Assembly (NCBI RefSeq): GCF_001623565.1
Contig: NZ_CP015196.1
Location: 2,005,501 to 2,069,500, forward strand
DNA length: 64,000 bases
Source: Streptococcus marmotae
GTDB taxonomy: Bacteria > Bacillota > Bacilli > Lactobacillales > Streptococcaceae
Direction of reading: 5' to 3'
Shown piece after piece: positions 60,454 to 64,000 of this stretch; the first letter of the stretch is position 1; each line of letters opens with the position of its first letter. The notes under the pieces were generated by a model, which was given only the letters and a program-made list of their open reading frames with translations, ran no database searches and was not told where the DNA came from. A program made the translations under genes and the position numbers.

Positions 60454-63249
60454 ATGAACATTACAGACATATTGATTAATCATTTAGTTGAGCCTTTGGG
60501 CTATGACATGTCCCATTTACATATTACATTCAAAATTGAGGCCTCTCACTTCCAAAGTATTGAAAAAAAGGTTCGTATTTCCAGTCCTAACGGCCTTTGT
60601 TACGAAACAGATTTCCTACCCTATGACAATAATTTTTTCGATGTCGACACTGAGTTATTGCCTCGTACACGTTATGATGTAGAAGTACTCATTCGTACAA
60701 TAAATGAGACTATTTCTGCTTCTACATTCTTTGAAACAGGAAAGCGGCACGAACCATTTACTGCGGATTGGATTGCCCATCCAAATAAAAATCTCCAAAA
60801 TACGGTATTTAGAAAGCAGATTGACTTAAAAGATGCAGTAATATCTGCTCGCTTATACATGACTGGTCTTGGAGTTTATGAGACCTATCTGGATGGCGAA
60901 AAAATTGGAAATGAGATGCTAGCTCCTGGATGCACAGATTATACAAAATGGATTCAAATTCAAACGTACGACGTCACCAGTCTCTTGCAAGCAGGCAAGA
61001 CTGATTGGACTGTTTCTACCGGTGATGGCTGGTACAAGGGCATCATGGGATTTGATGGAGGTAAAGATCAACACTATGGCGATCATCACCGTATTATTGC
61101 TGAACTTTACATTGACTACGCAAATGGACAGACTGAAGTGATTAAAACAGATAATAGCTGGAGCGCAACAGCTGGTCAAGTAACAAAATCAGCTATTTAC
61201 TACGGAGAAGATTTAGATGACCGCATTTTATTAGATGATTGGGAAGTAGTGGAAATACTAGACGAATCAAAGGATGTACTGTGCGACCGTATGAGTCCGC
61301 CACTCGTTATTGATGAGCGCTTAGCTGTCCAAGAAATCATTCTCACACCTGCTGGAGAAACTGTTCTAGATTTTGGTCAGAATCATGCTGGTATTTTCGA
61401 ATTTTATAATCGTTTACCAGAAGGGCACACAATTACTCTTGAAGCTGGAGAATGCTTGCTAGATGGAAACTTCTACAGAGATAATCTTCGTTATGCTAGG
61501 GCTACTTTCTCCTACACATCAAATGGAAAAGAAGGCTGGGTGAGACCTCATTTTACCTATTTTGGCTATCGGTACGTTCGGGTAAGTGGACATACTAGCC
61601 CCATCAATCCAGAAGATTTTAAAGCTGCTGTCGTCTTTTCTCAGATGGAGTTTACAGGAGATATCCAGACGAATCATTCATCAGTTAACCGCCTATTCCA
61701 AAATGTCAAATGGGGACAAAAATCTAATTTCTTTGATGTTCCAACAGATTGCCCTCAACGGGATGAGCGTCTCGGATGGACTGGAGATGCAAATGTATTT
61801 TCAACCACTGCTGCTTTGAATGCCAATGTCTATCCGTTTTTCCGTAAATTCGCGAAGGATATGGCTGTCGAGCAGGCCATGCTAGATGGCATGACACCTA
61901 TGTACGCTCCTTCTTTTGGAAATCACGAAGGAGGGGCGGCAGTTTGGGGTGACGCTACAACTGTTGTCCCTTGGAATATGTACCAAATTTACGGAGATGA
62001 TACAATTTTACGCCAACATTACCCATCCATGAAAGCTTGGGTTGATTGGATTAGTCGTTCAACTAAGACCGAAAATCTCTGGACCGGTGGATTCCAATTT
62101 GGAGATTGGATTGCTCTTGATGGTGAAAATCCTGCTTTACCAACCGGAAAAACAGATGAAAACTTCATCGCATCTGTCTACTACTACTATTCTAGCCAAA
62201 TTGTCGCAAAAACAGCTAGCTTACTTGGATACGAAGACGAAGCTAGTATCTATCGGATATTAGCAAGCAATATAAAAACAGCCATTCGCAACGAATTTAT
62301 TACATCTACCGGTCGACTAGCTATCGATACTCAAACAGCTTATGCTCTTGCCCTATACTTTGAGCTTATTCCTAAAGCGCAAATCCCTCGTGTTCTTAAC
62401 GATTTAGTTACACGTCTTGGAAAAGATGAAGACCATCTGAAGACAGGTTTTGTGGGAACGCCATTCATCTGCCAAGTCCTATCTAAATATGGCGAGCATA
62501 AATTAGCAACTAAAATTTTCCTCCATGAAGATTATCCAAGCTGGCTTTATGCTATCAATAAAGGGGCAACTACTATATGGGAACGTTGGAATTCTATTCA
62601 AGAAGATGATACTATGCACCCTGACGGGATGAACTCGCTTAACCACTATTCCATCGGGGCAATTATGGAATGGGCTTACTGTTATATTTTGGGATTAGGT
62701 GAACATACACCTGGTTATCAACGAGTGACCTTGTCACCTAAATTTGATTACCGCTTGAAAAATGTTAAAGGATATTTCACTTCTAGCTATGGCAAATTAT
62801 CCGTTGCGTATCAAATTGAATCCGATGTAGAGCATCGCATTCAACTTCAGATTTCTGTGCCATTTGGACAAACAGTCGAGCTACAATTACCACGTTCTGA
62901 GTCTGTCTCCATTTCTATCAATGAAATGATTATTGAAGATGGTACTATTGAGTTAACCTGTGGTCAATATACCATATCCTATATTCCTAACCAAGATTAT
63001 ATCGAACGCTACTCTGCCCACACATCTGTCCGTGATATCATGTTAGATACTGAATTAGTAGACAAAATTGAGCAGATAGCAGATGTATTACAGTTCTTCA
63101 AAGAAAATCCAGATGCATTAAATGGTGGACTTGGAACAATGTCTATCACAAAACTAAACACTATTTTACCATTCATCAACATTGAACCAGAGGCGCTCAG
63201 GAAAGTGAATAACCTTCTTGAAAGCACTCCACTGCTTAGCCAAAGGTAA
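60454..63249 (+). CDS. Alpha-L-rhamnosidase, GH78 (second copy)
   Basis: This ~931-residue GH78 enzyme has the catalytic motif DCPQRDERLGWTGD starting at Asp432 with Glu438 as likely general acid, and ATTIWERWNS with the general base. An N-terminal frame extension to 60379 overlaps the GH3 stop and has no Shine-Dalgarno. The ATG at 60454 follows AGAGGAAAT and is chosen. A ~80-residue helical C-terminal tail (from about SVRDIMLDTELVDKIEQIAD) is absent from the enzyme at 34725. There is no signal peptide. It should release L-rhamnose, which the rha operon 30 kb away can use. Confidence 0.93.
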   Translation: MNITDILINHLVEPLGYDMSHLHITFKIEASHFQSIEKKVRISSPNGLCYETDFLPYDNNFFDVDTELLPRTRYDVEVLIRTINETISASTFFETGKRHEPFTADWIAHPNKNLQNTVFRKQIDLKDAVISARLYMTGLGVYETYLDGEKIGNEMLAPGCTDYTKWIQIQTYDVTSLLQAGKTDWTVSTGDGWYKGIMGFDGGKDQHYGDHHRIIAELYIDYANGQTEVIKTDNSWSATAGQVTKSAIYYGEDLDDRILLDDWEVVEILDESKDVLCDRMSPPLVIDERLAVQEIILTPAGETVLDFGQNHAGIFEFYNRLPEGHTITLEAGECLLDGNFYRDNLRYARATFSYTSNGKEGWVRPHFTYFGYRYVRVSGHTSPINPEDFKAAVVFSQMEFTGDIQTNHSSVNRLFQNVKWGQKSNFFDVPTDCPQRDERLGWTGDANVFSTTAALNANVYPFFRKFAKDMAVEQAMLDGMTPMYAPSFGNHEGGAAVWGDATTVVPWNMYQIYGDDTILRQHYPSMKAWVDWISRSTKTENLWTGGFQFGDWIALDGENPALPTGKTDENFIASVYYYYSSQIVAKTASLLGYEDEASIYRILASNIKTAIRNEFITSTGRLAIDTQTAYALALYFELIPKAQIPRVLNDLVTRLGKDEDHLKTGFVGTPFICQVLSKYGEHKLATKIFLHEDYPSWLYAINKGATTIWERWNSIQEDDTMHPDGMNSLNHYSIGAIMEWAYCYILGLGEHTPGYQRVTLSPKFDYRLKNVKGYFTSSYGKLSVAYQIESDVEHRIQLQISVPFGQTVELQLPRSESVSISINEMIIEDGTIELTCGQYTISYIPNQDYIERYSAHTSVRDIMLDTELVDKIEQIADVLQFFKENPDALNGGLGTMSITKLNTILPFINIEPEALRKVNNLLESTPLLSQR

Positions 63250-63265
63250 GAGAAAGGACTAAACT

Positions 63266-63930
63266 ATGAAAGGTGTATTATTTGATTTAGATGGTGTCAT
63301 TGCAGATACAGCAAGCTATCATTTTACAGCTTGGCGCAATCTCATTTCTCAGCATTTTCAAGCAGAATTACCAGATGAATTAGAAGAAAAAACCAGAGGA
63401 GTCAGTCGTGAAGACTCCCTCAAAGTTATATTAAGCTATTTAGGTAAGAATGTTTCAGTAGATGAATTCCATGCATTGTCTGTCGAGAAAAATAGCGCTT
63501 ATGTAGCAGCACTTGAACACCTCTCCCCAGTCATATTTTACCTGGTATTGCATCCTTAATTGCAGAATTAAAAAAGCAAAACATTCAAATATGTCTTGCT
63601 TCTGCTAGTAAAAACGGGCCACTTATTCTAGAAAAATTGGGTCTTTCAAATGTTTTTGATGCGGTTGTTAATCCTGAGGAAATTGCTGCTGGAAAACCTA
63701 AGCCAGACATTTTTATCGCTGCTGCTCGCAAACTTCATTTAGCTCCTGAAGATTGCGTTGGTATAGAAGATTCTGTAGCTGGAGTCTCTGCTATCAATGC
63801 TGCAGGCAGTATTTCCATTGGAATTGGAGGGGCAGAATTAAGTCATGCTCATCAGCGATTCGAGAATAGTTCAGATATCACTTACGCTACTATCAAAAAA
63901 ATATGGGAAGCTCATCAGTCTCAACACTGA
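63266..63930 (+). pseudogene. Beta-phosphoglucomutase-like HAD phosphatase/mutase with a one-base frameshift
   Basis: The 5' frame starts MKGVLFDLDGVIADTASYHF (HAD motif I with DxDG) and stops at 63559. The 3' frame, from before 63637 to 63930, has the remaining HAD motifs (KPKPDIFIAAARKLHL, then CVGIEDSVAGVSAINAAG). Adding one C to the CCCC run at 63525-63528 joins them, giving LSPSHILPGIASLIAELKKQ and ICLASASKNGPLILEKLG. The intact protein would be about 221 residues, normal for beta-phosphoglucomutase. It follows the GH78 gene by 16 bp. Confidence 0.9.
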
Positions 63931-63945
63931 AAGGAGAAGTATTCT

Positions 63946-64000
63946 ATGACTGTACACTATAAAAATCCTATTGTTACAGGTATGCATCCTGACCCGAGCA
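63946..64000 (+). CDS. GH43-family glycosidase, N-terminal fragment (window edge)
   Basis: The ATG at 63946 follows AAGGAG by a good distance. The first 18 residues (HYKNPIVTGMHPDPS) match the N-terminus of GH43 beta-xylosidases and alpha-L-arabinofuranosidases, in which the Asp of HPDPS is the catalytic base. The rest lies outside the window. It extends the plus-strand operon towards hemicellulose or pectin side chains. Confidence 0.8.
   Translation, partial: MTVHYKNPIVTGMHPDPS

Noticed and set aside
1..64000. tRNA, rRNA, phage att sites or a replication origin
   Set aside because: I saw no cloverleaf-like sequence, rRNA motif, clustered DnaA boxes or integrase gene other than the IS transposases.

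Overview
The window reads as chromosomal DNA of a low-GC streptococcus, most likely of the Streptococcus suis group. The evidence is an LPXTG wall protein with a C-terminal LPKTG signal, a PTS, CcpA-type cre sites, IS ends with the TTTGTCAACTGTAGTGGGT signature of streptococcal ISL3 elements, and strong Shine-Dalgarno sites. The species is an inference. Most genes are on the minus strand; only the right end and one AraC gene are on plus.

1-6.9 kb: the tail of an ISL3-family transposase with a duplicated IS end, a multi-domain LPXTG surface protein, and a full-length pyruvate:ferredoxin/flavodoxin oxidoreductase (nifJ), an enzyme most streptococci lack.

7.1-22.9 kb: one long operon encoding a choline-degrading glycyl-radical bacterial microcompartment (GRM2-like, type II cut locus). 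It holds choline TMA-lyase CutC with every choline-contacting residue I could check, its activase CutD, an acylating aldehyde dehydrogenase with a C-terminal encapsulation peptide, an alcohol dehydrogenase, PduL, nine shell genes (including three tandem near-identical BMC-H copies), Eut-like accessory proteins, a DMT-family transporter, and an aldehyde dehydrogenase paralogue that has lost its catalytic cysteine. Inferred flow: choline to TMA plus acetaldehyde, then to ethanol and acetyl-CoA/acetyl-P. The operon starts from a promoter with the 19-bp spacer and dyad typical of MerR activation, and a MerR-family gene lies just upstream.

24.8-37.3 kb: L-rhamnose catabolism (rhaB-rhaA-rhaD-fucO), a divergent AraC regulator, and a separate GPH transporter, GH2 and GH78 alpha-L-rhamnosidase cluster that would supply rhamnose from glycosides.

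37.4-43.2 kb: a membrane-anchored GH3 enzyme with circularly permuted domain order, a small membrane protein, and an AgrC/AgrA-like two-component system whose candidate LytTR boxes sit directly upstream of the GH3 promoter.

43.5-53.6 kb: a GPH/DUF1593/GH2 operon, a lactose/cellobiose-type PTS, a GH1 6-phospho-beta-glucosidase and an RpiR regulator.

53.7-64 kb: a lipoprotein esterase gene split by an IS3-family (IS150-like) element, a second esterase, an AraC regulator, and a plus-strand glycosidase operon (GH3, GH78, beta-phosphoglucomutase, GH43). In that operon GH3 and the mutase each carry a single-base homopolymer frameshift. A 12-bp motif recurs with fixed geometry (26 bp to -35, 17-bp spacer) at three promoters, two of them flanking this AraC gene, which outlines a probable regulon.
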